From: Actinopolymorpha rutila
Lineage (GTDB): Bacteria > Actinomycetota > Actinomycetes > Propionibacteriales > Actinopolymorphaceae
Length of the DNA stretch: 64,000 bases
Assembly: GCF_013407855.1 (NCBI RefSeq)
Contig: NZ_JACBZH010000001.1
Span: 930,001 to 994,000 of the forward strand
Direction of reading: 5' to 3'
The notes under the pieces were generated by a model, which searched no databases, was not told the DNA's origin, and saw only the letters and a program-made list of their open reading frames with translations. The position numbers were made by a program, and so were the translations under genes. Numbering within the stretch: the stretch's first letter is position 1; every line of letters starts with the position of its first letter. Of this stretch, positions 36,984 to 45,539 are shown piece by piece.

Positions 36984-37898
36984 ATGCGAGAGCGGACAAT
37001 TGCGTTCTTCGAGGTAGTCGCGCAGAGGTCCGGTGAGCAGGTTCGGATGCAGCAATTTTCATGGCAAGACGCCCTCACCGAGATATCCAAAGCAAGCGTG
37101 CAACAGCGAACCTGGCAAGGCGACCAGACGTTCGTCGGCACGGTTTATCCGCTAGCAGAAGAGGATCATTTGCTTCTTCACCGAGTGAAATCGGTGAGCG
37201 AATGGCTCTCGGTAATGGATTTTGGGACAGGGGACTGGCGTGAGTTAGAATCAAGGGCGCATGAAGGATATCTTGAAACAAGCGTGTTCTGCTTTGTCCC
37301 TTACGGAAACGTAGTCGGAGTTATGCAAGGATCCAGATCTGCTCCGACTCACAAATCACTTGAGGGATGGCTCAATCATCTGAGAGTTTTCCCAGAGGAA
37401 ATTGTAGTACGACCGCTGTTGTCTCGCGCTCAGATCGAGAAGCTTCGAACTGCCCAGGGTGCCAACAAGGTCGAGATTCGAATCGGATCAGATCGAGTTG
37501 GCATGCTTAGAAACAAGCAAGGTCGACTGTCTCAGTTCCTGCATCAAGCTCAAGAATCCTACGGGGATATCTCAGTGACTATGGTCATTAGCATCCCACG
37601 CGGCAAGGCTCGTGATGAAGACCGAGAGAAACTGCTTAGTGACTTGCGGGACCTCGAAGATGTAATGCCTCGGGCCGCAGACGTGGCGAAGGCACGTCTC
37701 GTTTACGCCGAATCACAAGGTCCGGAGTACTCTCAGCTGGTCGAGTTTGTAGAGCATCACATCACAGCGAAGCGCCGTGTGCCCGCCGTGGACGAGGAGG
37801 GCAACTCGGTTCGGCTACAGTCGGCTGTACGCGTGATCCTCGACGTGACCGTAACTCATGAAGAGGAACTTCGGCTAGCTTCTGGCGTCGAGAACTGA
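36984..37898 (+). CDS. unknown soluble protein of a two-gene cassette
   Basis: 304 residues, no membrane segment. It begins MRERTIAFFEVVAQRSGE and contains LETSVFCFVPYGNVVGVMQG, WLNHLRVFPEEIVVRPLLS and VEIRIGSDRVGMLRNKQG, a mixed alpha/beta pattern; the middle looks like a repeat of a beta-rich fold. I do not recognise the family. ATG 36984 follows GGTGG by 8 bases; GTG 36969 or 36972 are alternatives. It has lower GC than the core, is located 200 bp after the integrase, and is followed 30 bp later by a membrane protein gene. Probably cargo of the integrated element. Confidence 0.6.
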   Translation: MRERTIAFFEVVAQRSGEQVRMQQFSWQDALTEISKASVQQRTWQGDQTFVGTVYPLAEEDHLLLHRVKSVSEWLSVMDFGTGDWRELESRAHEGYLETSVFCFVPYGNVVGVMQGSRSAPTHKSLEGWLNHLRVFPEEIVVRPLLSRAQIEKLRTAQGANKVEIRIGSDRVGMLRNKQGRLSQFLHQAQESYGDISVTMVISIPRGKARDEDREKLLSDLRDLEDVMPRAADVAKARLVYAESQGPEYSQLVEFVEHHITAKRRVPAVDEEGNSVRLQSAVRVILDVTVTHEEELRLASGVEN

Positions 37899-37928
37899 TG
37901 AAGAGGTAGGAATCCAGGAAGGAATGAG

Positions 37929-38465
37929 ATGGCCCGGGTGCGCTTAGGGTGGGTTTCGGAACGTCCAAGTATTGATTTGGTAGCGGCCCTAGTGCTTGTG
38001 TTGGCTCACGTGTCTATCGTGAGGCTTTGGGGCCACTGGAACTTGCTTTCCTGGATTCCGTTGGATCAGCGCTTGGGAGTCTATGGAACTGGCGCCACGG
38101 TCGTCTCGATTGTTGGCGGACTCTGCGCGGTAGCGATCACAGTCTATCTGGGAGCTGGCGGCGATCGGGCTTTAGCGGTTCGACGCCATTACTCGGTGGA
38201 GGTCCGACGAAACTGGCGATCACTACTGTCTGCTACCGGTGTTTCTGCGATGCTGTGTTTGGTCGCGCAGATAGTTGACCGCAGCAGCGGTCCACCGATC
38301 GCCCCTTGGCTGTTTGAGTTCGCTGTACTGCTAGCGGTGGCCCGGCTACTTCGCATCATTTGGCTCTTTGACAACCTTATAGCTGTTGCTGATATCGATC
38401 TGATCGATGAGCCCCGACCTGCCGCGCCCGAAGTTGATCCGAGGTGGCGAGATAGAGTGTCGTGA
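37929..38465 (+). CDS. four-helix membrane protein of the same cassette
   Basis: 178 residues with four likely membrane helices: about 15-35 (IDLVAALVLVLAHVSIVRLW), 52-77 (TVVSIVGGLCAVAITVYLGA), 98-117 and 125-146 (LFEFAVLLAVARLLRIIWLF). The loop between helices 2 and 3 is basic and the C-terminal tail is acidic and soluble. AGGAAGG lies seven bases before the ATG. Together with the preceding soluble protein it forms a sensor-like plus membrane pair. I do not recognise the family. Confidence 0.6.
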   Translation: MARVRLGWVSERPSIDLVAALVLVLAHVSIVRLWGHWNLLSWIPLDQRLGVYGTGATVVSIVGGLCAVAITVYLGAGGDRALAVRRHYSVEVRRNWRSLLSATGVSAMLCLVAQIVDRSSGPPIAPWLFEFAVLLAVARLLRIIWLFDNLIAVADIDLIDEPRPAAPEVDPRWRDRVS

Positions 38466-38623
38466 AATTTACGGCAGAGCAATTTCCTCTGTATGCCTTG
38501 CAAGTGTTGGTGCGCGGCTGATTCCGTAGTAAAGGGCGCTGAGCGTGCTGTCCGACTGTGTTGGGAGTCGCATGTGGGGGCTGCCCATCCATGGCTAGGC
38601 CATGTGTGACATCGTGTAGCACC

Positions 38624-39463
38624 GTGAAACTAGTGCATTCGGGCAAGGTTCGTGATGTCTACGCCGATGGCGACGACCTGATCTTGGTTGCGTCCGATCG
38701 GGTGTCGGTCTATGACGTGGTGCTACCGACGCCGATCCCGGACAAGGGCAAGCTGCTCACTGCGCTGTCCCTGTGGTGGTTCGAGCAGTTGGCCGATCTG
38801 GTGCCGAACCACGTCCTCAGCGCGACGGACGTGCCGGAAGAGTTCGCCGGCCGGGCCATCCGGTGCCGGCGGCTGGAGATCCTCCCGGTGGAGTGGATCG
38901 CCCGTGGCTATCTGGCCGGCCTCGGCTGGGAGTCGTACCAGGCGACCAACACGATCTCGGGTGTGCAGTTCCCGCCTGGGCTCCTCGAGGGATCGCAGCT
39001 GCCGCGACCGGTCTTCACCCCGTCGACCAAGACTGACCCGGCCGATGGGCACGACGAGCACATCAATGAGGACCAGGTGGCCGCGCTGGTCGGCGCTGAC
39101 GTCACCAAGAAGCTCGGTGAGCTGACGGTCGAGCTGTACTCCCGCGGCGCGGAGATCGCCCGCGAGCGAGGCGTCATCATCGCGGACACGAAGTTCGAGT
39201 TCGGCCGGGCGGCGGACGGCTCGCTCCTCCTCGCTGATGAGGTGCTGACGCCGGACTCCTCGCGGTTCTGGCGGGTGGAGGACTGGAAGCCGGGCCAGCG
39301 GCAGAACGCGTTCGACAAGCAGTTCGTCCGCGACTGGGCCCGCGACCTGGGCTGGTGGGACAAGACCCCGCCTGGCCCGGAGGTGCCGCCCGAGGTGGTC
39401 GACGAGACCCGGCGGCGGTACGTCGACATCTACGAGCGGTTGACTGGTCTACGGTGGGCGTAG
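38624..39463 (+). CDS. purC: phosphoribosylaminoimidazole-succinocarboxamide synthase
   Basis: 279 residues. SAICAR synthetase condenses CAIR with aspartate in purine synthesis. Seen are VKLVHSGKVRDVY (1-13), LVASDRVSVYDVVLPTPIPDKGKLLT (ATP-grasp loop), RRLEILPVEWIARGYLAG (substrate binding), FTPSTKTDPADGHDEHI, and IADTKFEFG with LLADEVLTPDSSRFW (metal and ATP). GTG 38624 is chosen because homologues start at this point; ATG 38591 adds 11 residues. No other pur gene is near, and it is flanked by mobile DNA on both sides. Confidence 0.93.
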   Translation: MKLVHSGKVRDVYADGDDLILVASDRVSVYDVVLPTPIPDKGKLLTALSLWWFEQLADLVPNHVLSATDVPEEFAGRAIRCRRLEILPVEWIARGYLAGLGWESYQATNTISGVQFPPGLLEGSQLPRPVFTPSTKTDPADGHDEHINEDQVAALVGADVTKKLGELTVELYSRGAEIARERGVIIADTKFEFGRAADGSLLLADEVLTPDSSRFWRVEDWKPGQRQNAFDKQFVRDWARDLGWWDKTPPGPEVPPEVVDETRRRYVDIYERLTGLRWA

Positions 39464-39492
39464 GCGCCAGTCGTATGAGGAGGAGCGCTCGC

Positions 39493-39687
39493 ATGTCTGA
39501 GAAGACGCCGGAGCAGAGGTACGAGGAGATCGCCAAGCAGCGGCTTGCCGAGGTATTGGCGACCCAGGAGGTACACCGGCGCATGCTCGCGGGCGAGGCG
39601 ACCCCTCAGGAGGTCGAAATCGTACGCCAGTTCACCGGCGATGCCAGCGTGCAGCGGGATCGGGCCTGGGCTCCGGACGAGTACTGA
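39493..39687 (+). CDS. small charged protein, unknown
   Basis: 64 residues, mostly helical and charged (TPEQRYEEIAKQRLAEVLAT, EATPQEVEIVRQFTGD). GAGGAGG seven to ten bases before the ATG is an excellent ribosome site. It follows purC by 29 bp and may be co-transcribed. Its 3' end overlaps the convergent GntR gene by 56 bp. No function inferred. Confidence 0.6.
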   Translation: MSEKTPEQRYEEIAKQRLAEVLATQEVHRRMLAGEATPQEVEIVRQFTGDASVQRDRAWAPDEY

Positions 39688-40456
39688 TCTCTGCCCCACT
39701 GCCCTGGTCGAGCCGGAAGCGATAGGAGACGGTCCGGTCCGGCCTCAGCACGGACTGGCCGTACTCGATGACGTCTCCCTCGTCATCGAGCAGCCAATTC
39801 TCGCCGCGGATGATGGGCGCACCCGGCTCCACGCCGAAGATGAACTCTTCGTCAGAGCCGGCCTCGGACAGTCGTAGCTCCTCGAGGACCTCGACGGGAG
39901 TCCGTCCGGTCATCTCCTCGATATAGCCGAAGGTCCCCTGCACGATCCGGTCGCGCTCCAGCAACAGCGGGGCCTGCTCGGCCAATTCGCCGGCGAACCA
40001 CGAAGTACTTGCCGACTGCGGTATCTCGCTACCGTCGGATTCAGTGCGGTAGGTGACGCGCGCCCGGCGAATGACCTCAGAGCCCGCGTCGACACCAAGT
40101 CCGACCGCGACCTCATCAGGCGCCGGGACCAGCTCGGCGGCAGTGATCTTCGCGTACTGGCCCGGCGGGTAGATACGGCCAGTGCCTCGTGCTTCCCTTG
40201 CCCGGGCGCCGGCGCCCTGGTCGCCACGCTTCTGAACGATCGTGCCGGTCCCCGGAACGCCAACGACCAGGCCCTCGGTCCGTAGCACGGCCAAGGCGGT
40301 CCGGGCGGTGCCGTGAGCGACGCCCCAGTCGGCGGCGAGCTGCCGCACCGAGGGCACGGTGTCGCCTTCGCGAAGAGCGCCGTTCTCGATCTGGCGGCGA
40401 AGGTCGTCGGCGATCTGTAGGTAGGGCGGCCTGGTCCGCTCGATCTTGGGCGACAC
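39632..40456 (-). CDS. GntR/UTRA family regulator (KorA-like) of the transfer operon
   Basis: 274 residues. An N-terminal GntR winged helix (PPYLQIADDLRRQIENGAL, VPSVRQLAADWGV, GTARTALAVLRTEGLVV; about 8-75) is followed by a UTRA sensor domain (about 105-255, with EVIRRARVTYR, APIIRGENWLLDDEGDVIEYG). GTG 40456 is chosen for its GGAGGGG site; GTG 40495 is in frame upstream. GntR proteins of this type repress transfer genes in actinomycete elements such as pSAM2. It diverges from the transfer operon, with GTGT/ACAC inverted repeats between. Confidence 0.82.
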   Translation of the reverse strand: MSPKIERTRPPYLQIADDLRRQIENGALREGDTVPSVRQLAADWGVAHGTARTALAVLRTEGLVVGVPGTGTIVQKRGDQGAGARAREARGTGRIYPPGQYAKITAAELVPAPDEVAVGLGVDAGSEVIRRARVTYRTESDGSEIPQSASTSWFAGELAEQAPLLLERDRIVQGTFGYIEEMTGRTPVEVLEELRLSEAGSDEEFIFGVEPGAPIIRGENWLLDDEGDVIEYGQSVLRPDRTVSYRFRLDQGSGAEISTRPEPRPDPAARWHRR

Positions 40457-40482
40457 CCGCCCCTCCACTTCGTTTCCTGTGC

Positions 40483-40498
40483 GGTGTACTGACACACC
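40483..40498. promoter_or_regulatory. operator-like site 1 for the GntR regulator
   Basis: GGTGT-N6-ACACC (40483-40487, 40494-40498) just upstream of the GntR start; same half-sites as the next two repeats. Likely autoregulatory. Confidence 0.5.
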
Positions 40499-40576
40499 AT
40501 TTCAGGCGGGTTGCAGTCAGCGCAAGCCCGCCTGTTGACCGGCTCAACTGACCGCAATCCGCCTCGGCCGGTTGCC

Positions 40577-40605
40577 TTGACGGTGTGTCAACACACCCTT
40601 ACCGT
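40577..40605 (+). promoter_or_regulatory. candidate promoter of the transfer operon
   Basis: TTGACG (40577-40582), a 17-bp spacer and TACCGT (40600-40605) resemble a sigma-70-type promoter. The inverted repeat GGTGTGT-CA-ACACACC (40582-40597) fills the spacer, so a bound repressor would block it. Confidence 0.5.
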
Positions 40606-40620
40606 GTCATGTGTTGACAC
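40582..40620. promoter_or_regulatory. operator-like sites 2 and 3 (GTGT/ACAC)
   Basis: GGTGTGT-CA-ACACACC at 40582-40597 (7-bp arms) and GTGT-TG-ACAC at 40611-40620 overlap or follow the candidate promoter. With site 1 they make three similar sites between two divergent genes. Confidence 0.55.
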
Positions 40621-40780
40621 GCAATCGCCAGATAGTCACAGCCTGTCCTGAGTGCCTGGCGACGTCGACGCGACAAGGCCCGCAACGCGGGCCCAATAGA
40701 GCCGGCGCGGGAGCGGTGTTGGCTGCGACACCCGCCGCTCCCGCGCCTTCCAACCAATCCCTCGTAGAGGAGTGGATGGC

Positions 40781-41197
40781 ATGTCTGAGCGTAGTAACTG
40801 TCAGCCCGCCGGTGTGGCCGGTGGTGCGAGGTCGGCGCGTGCTGCGTGGCGTGAGGCCGGCCGTGATCTGGCTTTGCAGAACGCGTTGCGGAAGCGGGCG
40901 GCCGGTGTGCCGACGTATTCGGTGCCGGAGGCGGCCGCGTTGTTGAGCGTGTCGCAGGAGCACCTTTACCGCCTGGTGCGGGCGGACGCGTTCCCCGCGG
41001 TGCGGATGCGCGCCGGCGGCGGGGACCAGGGCCGCTACGTCGTCCCGGCGAAGGCGGTGGAGCGGCTGCTGGACGCCGCGGCCGGATCGGGGGCGTGCGT
41101 GGAAGTCGGGGACTGGGCGCCGACCTGGCAGACCCCGACCGACCCCGCAACCGGTGCGGCCAGCGTGGTCGGGCCGCGTGGGGGTGACGCAGCATGA
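40781..41197 (+). CDS. excisionase-type HTH protein
   Basis: 138 residues. The central part (about 45-100) is a MerR/Xis-like winged helix: YSVPEAAALLSVSQEHLYRLVRADAFPAVRMR, then GRYVVPAKAVERLL. The N-terminus is Ala/Arg-rich. AGAGGAG precedes ATG 40781 by 8 bases. It is the first gene of the operon and overlaps the next by four bases. It may act as excisionase or operon regulator. Confidence 0.75.
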   Translation: MSERSNCQPAGVAGGARSARAAWREAGRDLALQNALRKRAAGVPTYSVPEAAALLSVSQEHLYRLVRADAFPAVRMRAGGGDQGRYVVPAKAVERLLDAAAGSGACVEVGDWAPTWQTPTDPATGAASVVGPRGGDAA

Positions 41198-41766
41198 GCC
41201 CCACGGACGACCTGGTGTGGGTCGACGAGGCCTACGACCGTGACTACGCCTCGGACGGGGTGAGCCGTTACGGGGCGTACCTGCGGTCGCGGGCGCACCT
41301 GTTCGACGACGACGGCGCCCCCTTGGACGCAGTCTCGTTCGCCGGCATCGCGTGGCAGATCGCCTGTGCGCCGGTGATGAGCCCGGGCTTCGTGCACACC
41401 GCCGACACCATCGGCAGGGTCCGGTGCCGAGGCAGTGAGGAGAGCTCTGAGGAGCTGATCGCCGAGATGGACGCGAGGCTCGGCTGGCCGGCCCGCCTTG
41501 CCCGTCCCCGGCTATCGGGGTGGCGTGACTGGGAGCGGGACGACTTCGGCGGCCTGATGGAGCCGGCCGCGGACCGTCGCGCCTTGTTGTTCTCGGTCCG
41601 GGTGCAGCTGCCGGTCAGCACGCTCGGCCTGCCTGTCCCCACCTCCACGGCGGTCGACGTTGGCGCCGCGATCGAGGCGGTCCATCTGCTGTGTCGGCGG
41701 ATCAACGATGACGTCAGGCCGGCGCTGGACGCAGTGCGCGAGACCTGGCGGGAGGCCCGCCGATGA
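41194..41766 (+). CDS. unknown transfer-module protein
   Basis: 190 residues, soluble, acidic (DDLVWVDEAYDRDYASDGVSR, then DDVRPALDAVRETWREARR at the end). No motif I recognise. ATGA overlaps at both ends place it firmly in the operon. Confidence 0.6.
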   Translation: MSPTDDLVWVDEAYDRDYASDGVSRYGAYLRSRAHLFDDDGAPLDAVSFAGIAWQIACAPVMSPGFVHTADTIGRVRCRGSEESSEELIAEMDARLGWPARLARPRLSGWRDWERDDFGGLMEPAADRRALLFSVRVQLPVSTLGLPVPTSTAVDVGAAIEAVHLLCRRINDDVRPALDAVRETWREARR

Positions 41767-42149
41767 ACGACCTCACCAGAACACCAACGCCCCCGGCGTC
41801 GGCCTGTAGCCGCTGCCACGACACGGGGTTCGTGCGGGCGCACGCCGACGATCCGGACGGGGTGACCCGGATCGTGGAGGTGTCCTGCCCGGCCTGTTGC
41901 TCGAGCCCTGGCCGGCTGCAGGACTGGCGCGACTCCCATCACTGGTCACCGCGACGGCTGCCGTGCCGGCACTGCGGAGCCGCGACGAACCTGCGCGCCG
42001 CGGACGGCCTGCCGGCGCACAAGGTGTGCGCCGAGTCCGCCGAGCCGGTCGAACCGGCGCCCATCCCTGACGAGGTGCCTGGCCGTCTGGACCAGACGCC
42101 GCCGCCGGCCACGCGGGCAGTGGCCGAGGCACAGGGGAGGGGTCGATGA
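41763..42149 (+). CDS. zinc-ribbon-like small protein
   Basis: 128 residues. Two CxxC-type knuckles are visible: ACSRCHDTGF (about 14-23) with VSCPACC (about 41-47), and LPCRHCGAATNLR (about 67-79), which resemble zinc ribbons. The C-terminal third is Pro-rich and acidic. ATGA-coupled to both neighbours. It may bind DNA or another transfer protein; role unknown. Confidence 0.6.
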   Translation: MNDLTRTPTPPASACSRCHDTGFVRAHADDPDGVTRIVEVSCPACCSSPGRLQDWRDSHHWSPRRLPCRHCGAATNLRAADGLPAHKVCAESAEPVEPAPIPDEVPGRLDQTPPPATRAVAEAQGRGR

Positions 42150-43927
42150 GGAACCACGCACGTCGCAACCTCATGCCCCAGGTCGCGCTGGCCGGCGTCG
42201 GTGTGGCCGGGGTGGGGTGGCTGCTGCACTCCGCCCCGCCCCGCACCCCGGGTCGGCTTTGGTGGCCGTGGCTGCTCGTCGCCGGCGCGAGTTTGGTGGT
42301 GATGGCGGTGGGTGTGTGGTGGAACCGCCGCGCCGGGTCGGCCGGGGTGGTGGGCCGCTGGGCTCACCGTTCGCGCAAGAACCAGGGCATGGCAACCGCG
42401 TGGACGATCCTGCGGGTCTCCAGTCGGCTCGCAATGAGGGCCCGCGCGAAGGTGCTACGCCCGTCGCTGGCCGAGCTTGGTTTCTGGCGGCGGCTGTGGG
42501 TGAGGACGCGGGAGTTCGCCACACCTGTCGTCCGGGTCGGGTTGTGGTGGGTGTGGTCGGCGATTGAGGACGTCACCTTGCGGGTCGGTGGCCCGCGTAC
42601 CGGGAAGACCGGGGAGCTGGCGTGCCGGATCCTCGACGCACCGGGCGCGGTCATCGCGACCTCCACCCGGACCGACCTGATCGAGCTGACCCGGGGCTTG
42701 AGGGCCCGGCGCGGGCCGGTGGAGGTGTTCAACCCCAGCGGCGTGGGCGGGCTGCCGTCCTCGATCACGTTCGACCCGCTGTCTGGCTGCCAGGTCCCCG
42801 CGACCGCCACGTCGCGTGCGGCGGATCTGTTGGCCGGGGTGAGCGCCCCGGGCACGGGCGGGGACCGGGAGTTCTGGGCCGGTCAGGCAAGGCGGGTGCT
42901 GGCGTCGCTGATGCACGCCGCCGCCCTCGGGGACGCGTCGATGCGCGACGTGCTCGCCTGGGTCGCCGACCCCGACGCCCACGCCGGCGAGGTACGCCGC
43001 CTGCTGCGCAGGTCACCGGAACCGGCGTATGAGTCCGACGCGCTGCAGTTCCTGTCCACCAACGAGCGGACCCGTTCCTCGATCTGTTCCACGATCATGC
43101 CCGCGCTGGGCTGGTTGACCGACTCCACCGCGGCCGCCGCCACCACCCCCGACCCATCCGGCGGGAGCTTCGACGTGGCGGCGCTGCTGGAGCACCGCGG
43201 CACGGTGTTCATGCTCGGCGCCGAAGACGCGCAGGTCGCCCCGCTCGTGACCGCTCTGACGGGGCACATCGCCCGGGAGGCCCGCCGGATCGCCGGCGAC
43301 CAACCGGGTGGCCGGCTGGATCCGCCGCTGACGCTGGCGTTGGACGAGGCGGCGCTGATCTGCCCAATCCCGCTGGACAACTGGACCGCCGACATGGGCG
43401 GACGCGGCGTCACCATCCATATCGCGGTGCAGTCCCGCGCCCAGCTGCGCCAACGCTGGGGCGACACCGGTGCCGGGGCGATCATGAACAACGCCGCCAC
43501 CGTGATGGTGTTCGGCGGCACCCGCGACCCCGACGACCTGTCCGCCTACGCCGCCCTCGCCGGGGAACGGGACGAGGAAGTCGCCACCTACGACGCCGAC
43601 GGCAAGCTCACCTCGGTCTCCGTACGCAGGGTGCCGGTCCTGTCGCCGGCGCAGATCGCGCAACTACCCGCCGGGCGGGTGCTGCTCATTCGGCGTGGCA
43701 TGCCTGCCGCGGTCGGGCGGGTGCAGATGGCATGGCGGCGCCGCGACGTACGTAGGGAGAAGGCACGTACCGCCCGGGAGATGCGGCGCTTCCGCCGCGA
43801 GCTCGACAAGCGGAGCAGCCACGCCACGTCCGAGGCCGAGGTCGCGGTGGCTGACGTGGAGCACGTCGACACCACCCGCCACGCATCCGGTGAGAAGGCG
43901 GGCCGGGAGTGGGGTGAGGGTGCGTGA
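42146..43927 (+). CDS. type IV coupling protein-like ATPase (TraD/TraG family)
   Basis: 593 residues. Two N-terminal membrane segments (about 10-28 and 40-56) anchor a cytosolic ATPase. Walker A is GGPRTGKTGELA (about 147-158); Walker B is LTLALDEAALI (about 394-404); RGVTIHIAVQSRAQLRQRWG fits motif III, and the C-terminal part is basic. Such ATPases feed the relaxase-DNA complex to the conjugation channel. It is located four genes upstream of the relaxase in one operon, consistent with that job. Confidence 0.85.
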   Translation: MRNHARRNLMPQVALAGVGVAGVGWLLHSAPPRTPGRLWWPWLLVAGASLVVMAVGVWWNRRAGSAGVVGRWAHRSRKNQGMATAWTILRVSSRLAMRARAKVLRPSLAELGFWRRLWVRTREFATPVVRVGLWWVWSAIEDVTLRVGGPRTGKTGELACRILDAPGAVIATSTRTDLIELTRGLRARRGPVEVFNPSGVGGLPSSITFDPLSGCQVPATATSRAADLLAGVSAPGTGGDREFWAGQARRVLASLMHAAALGDASMRDVLAWVADPDAHAGEVRRLLRRSPEPAYESDALQFLSTNERTRSSICSTIMPALGWLTDSTAAAATTPDPSGGSFDVAALLEHRGTVFMLGAEDAQVAPLVTALTGHIAREARRIAGDQPGGRLDPPLTLALDEAALICPIPLDNWTADMGGRGVTIHIAVQSRAQLRQRWGDTGAGAIMNNAATVMVFGGTRDPDDLSAYAALAGERDEEVATYDADGKLTSVSVRRVPVLSPAQIAQLPAGRVLLIRRGMPAAVGRVQMAWRRRDVRREKARTAREMRRFRRELDKRSSHATSEAEVAVADVEHVDTTRHASGEKAGREWGEGA

Positions 43928-44607
43928 CCGAGCCCGACAAGGACTCGGCGGCCCTGGCGGGTCTGGCGAGGGAGGTCGAGGCGCTCAGGCGTTCCCTGGG
44001 CGACCTCGACTCCCTCCCGAAGCGGGTGGCCGAACTCGCCGAGCTGGTCGCCCAGCTCGGCGAGACCACCGCCGCCCGCACCCGCAAACCCCCGGCCGAG
44101 GGAACCCCGTCCTGGCTGGCACTCCCAGCCATCGGCGACACCGACAGCACCGGCGAGGTCGCGGTGGCGGGTGAGGCGGCCGCGCTGCTGGAGGACCTGG
44201 TGGTGTGGCTGGACCAGATCTATCTGCGCTACACCGACGCAGCCGCCGGGCTGCCGGAGTGCTGGCTGTGGCACCCGGACGTGATCGAGGAACTGCTGTG
44301 GCTGCGCCACACCTGGCGTGCCGCCTACGAGGACCCCGACGCCGGATCGAACCTCGCCGGGGACTGGCACGACCGGCAACGCCCCGGCGTCGTCCGCCGC
44401 ATCAAAGCCGCCGCCGGCGCCTGCTCTCTGGAAAGCCACCTGCCCGGCGGCGAACACCACCACCCCGCCACCACCGCCCCGCTCACCGAGGCCCTCGCAC
44501 TGATCTCCAAGTGGTGGGAAACCCACCGAGAGGAGACCCCGCCTCAGCCGGCTGAGCACCACATCGACGCCGTTGCCGGACGACGCACCGCACGGAGACG
44601 CCCATGA
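43924..44607 (+). CDS. DUF4913 family protein
   Basis: 227 residues. A short coiled coil (about 8-50, LAREVEALRRSLGDLD and VAELAELVAQL) is followed by the DUF4913 core: WLDQIYLRYTDAAAGLPECWLWHPDVIEELLWLRHTW. The family occurs in actinomycete plasmids and integrative elements, always near coupling proteins or relaxases; function unknown. ATGA overlaps on both sides. Confidence 0.75.
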   Translation: MTEPDKDSAALAGLAREVEALRRSLGDLDSLPKRVAELAELVAQLGETTAARTRKPPAEGTPSWLALPAIGDTDSTGEVAVAGEAAALLEDLVVWLDQIYLRYTDAAAGLPECWLWHPDVIEELLWLRHTWRAAYEDPDAGSNLAGDWHDRQRPGVVRRIKAAAGACSLESHLPGGEHHHPATTAPLTEALALISKWWETHREETPPQPAEHHIDAVAGRRTARRRP

Positions 44608-45539
44608 CCACCACAACAAGCACCACCGCGATACCGACACTCGACAACGAGCCGCTCGAGGACATCGACGCCCGGGACGGTGGCCCGTGGCAGGTCACGC
44701 TGCCCGACACGAACGACCATGCGGCGGTCCCCCCGCCGTCGGCGGCCGGGGACCACGGGGCCGACCTGCGCGAACAGGCACGCCGCGCGTACCGGCAGTC
44801 CGTCCAGGACGGCGTGCGGCTGACCGGCCGCGCCCTCGGCGAACGGTTCGGGCGCGGCGAGCGGTGGGGCCGGGCCCGTATCAACGAAGCCCGCGACCCT
44901 GACCCAGTACCCGCACCGCCCGAGCGGGACGAGCCTGCTGCCGACGCCAACCCGGCGCGGCTAGCCGAAGAAGACCGCGTACCCGCTCAGCCCGCCGAGC
45001 ACGCTGCGTCGTCCGAGGCGGTACCGGTTGACGTGCCGGAACCACGCGGCATCGCGGCGGCACGTGCCGGTATGCCGCAGGTGCGTGCCGCCGTACCGGC
45101 ACAGATGTCGCCCCTGCCGAGACCGGGTGACCAGCCTCGGGCGGCGCGGCTCGTCGTGTGGTCGGCCTTCCTGCTCGGGATCGCGGCATCGATCGCGGCC
45201 AACGTGGCACACGCCCAACCGGCCTGGGGGCCGCGGATCGCCGGGGCGTTCGTGCCGCTGGCGCTGCTGCTGGCCGTGGAGTGCATGAGCCGCCCCCATT
45301 GGCGGCGTGCCGGCACCTGGTGGGGCATGGCCCGCTACGGCGGCACCGGCCTGGTCGCCCTCGTAGCCGCGGTCATCTCCTACCGGCACATGGCCGGGCT
45401 GCTGGAGCGCTACGGCGAGGACGCCCTCAACGCCCACCTCGGCCCCCTGGCCGTCGACGGGCTGATGGTCGTCGCGGGCTTCGCCCTGCTCGCCATCAAC
45501 GACACCCACACCCACGACCACACGGGGAGCACCCGATGA
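44604..45539 (+). CDS. DUF2637 family membrane protein
   Basis: 311 residues. The N-terminal 170 residues are acidic and disordered, with an HTH-like stretch (VRLTGRALGERFGRGERWGRARI). The C-terminal part is DUF2637: membrane helices near 182-205 (LVVWSAFLLGIAASIAANVAHA), 212-228, 246-262 and 280-298. Such proteins accompany transfer (Spd-like) genes in actinobacterial mobile elements and may help DNA spread through mycelium. Confidence 0.75.
   Translation: MTTTTSTTAIPTLDNEPLEDIDARDGGPWQVTLPDTNDHAAVPPPSAAGDHGADLREQARRAYRQSVQDGVRLTGRALGERFGRGERWGRARINEARDPDPVPAPPERDEPAADANPARLAEEDRVPAQPAEHAASSEAVPVDVPEPRGIAAARAGMPQVRAAVPAQMSPLPRPGDQPRAARLVVWSAFLLGIAASIAANVAHAQPAWGPRIAGAFVPLALLLAVECMSRPHWRRAGTWWGMARYGGTGLVALVAAVISYRHMAGLLERYGEDALNAHLGPLAVDGLMVVAGFALLAINDTHTHDHTGSTR

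Larger units (their letters stand above)
40457..40780. other. divergent control region of the transfer module
   Basis: 324 bp without a gene. It holds the operators and promoter above, then about 150 bp of leader before the first operon gene. GCGGGCCCAAT and CCGGCGCGGGAGCGG hint at weak local structure. An oriT could lie here or near the relaxase gene, but I see no diagnostic motif. Confidence 0.5.
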
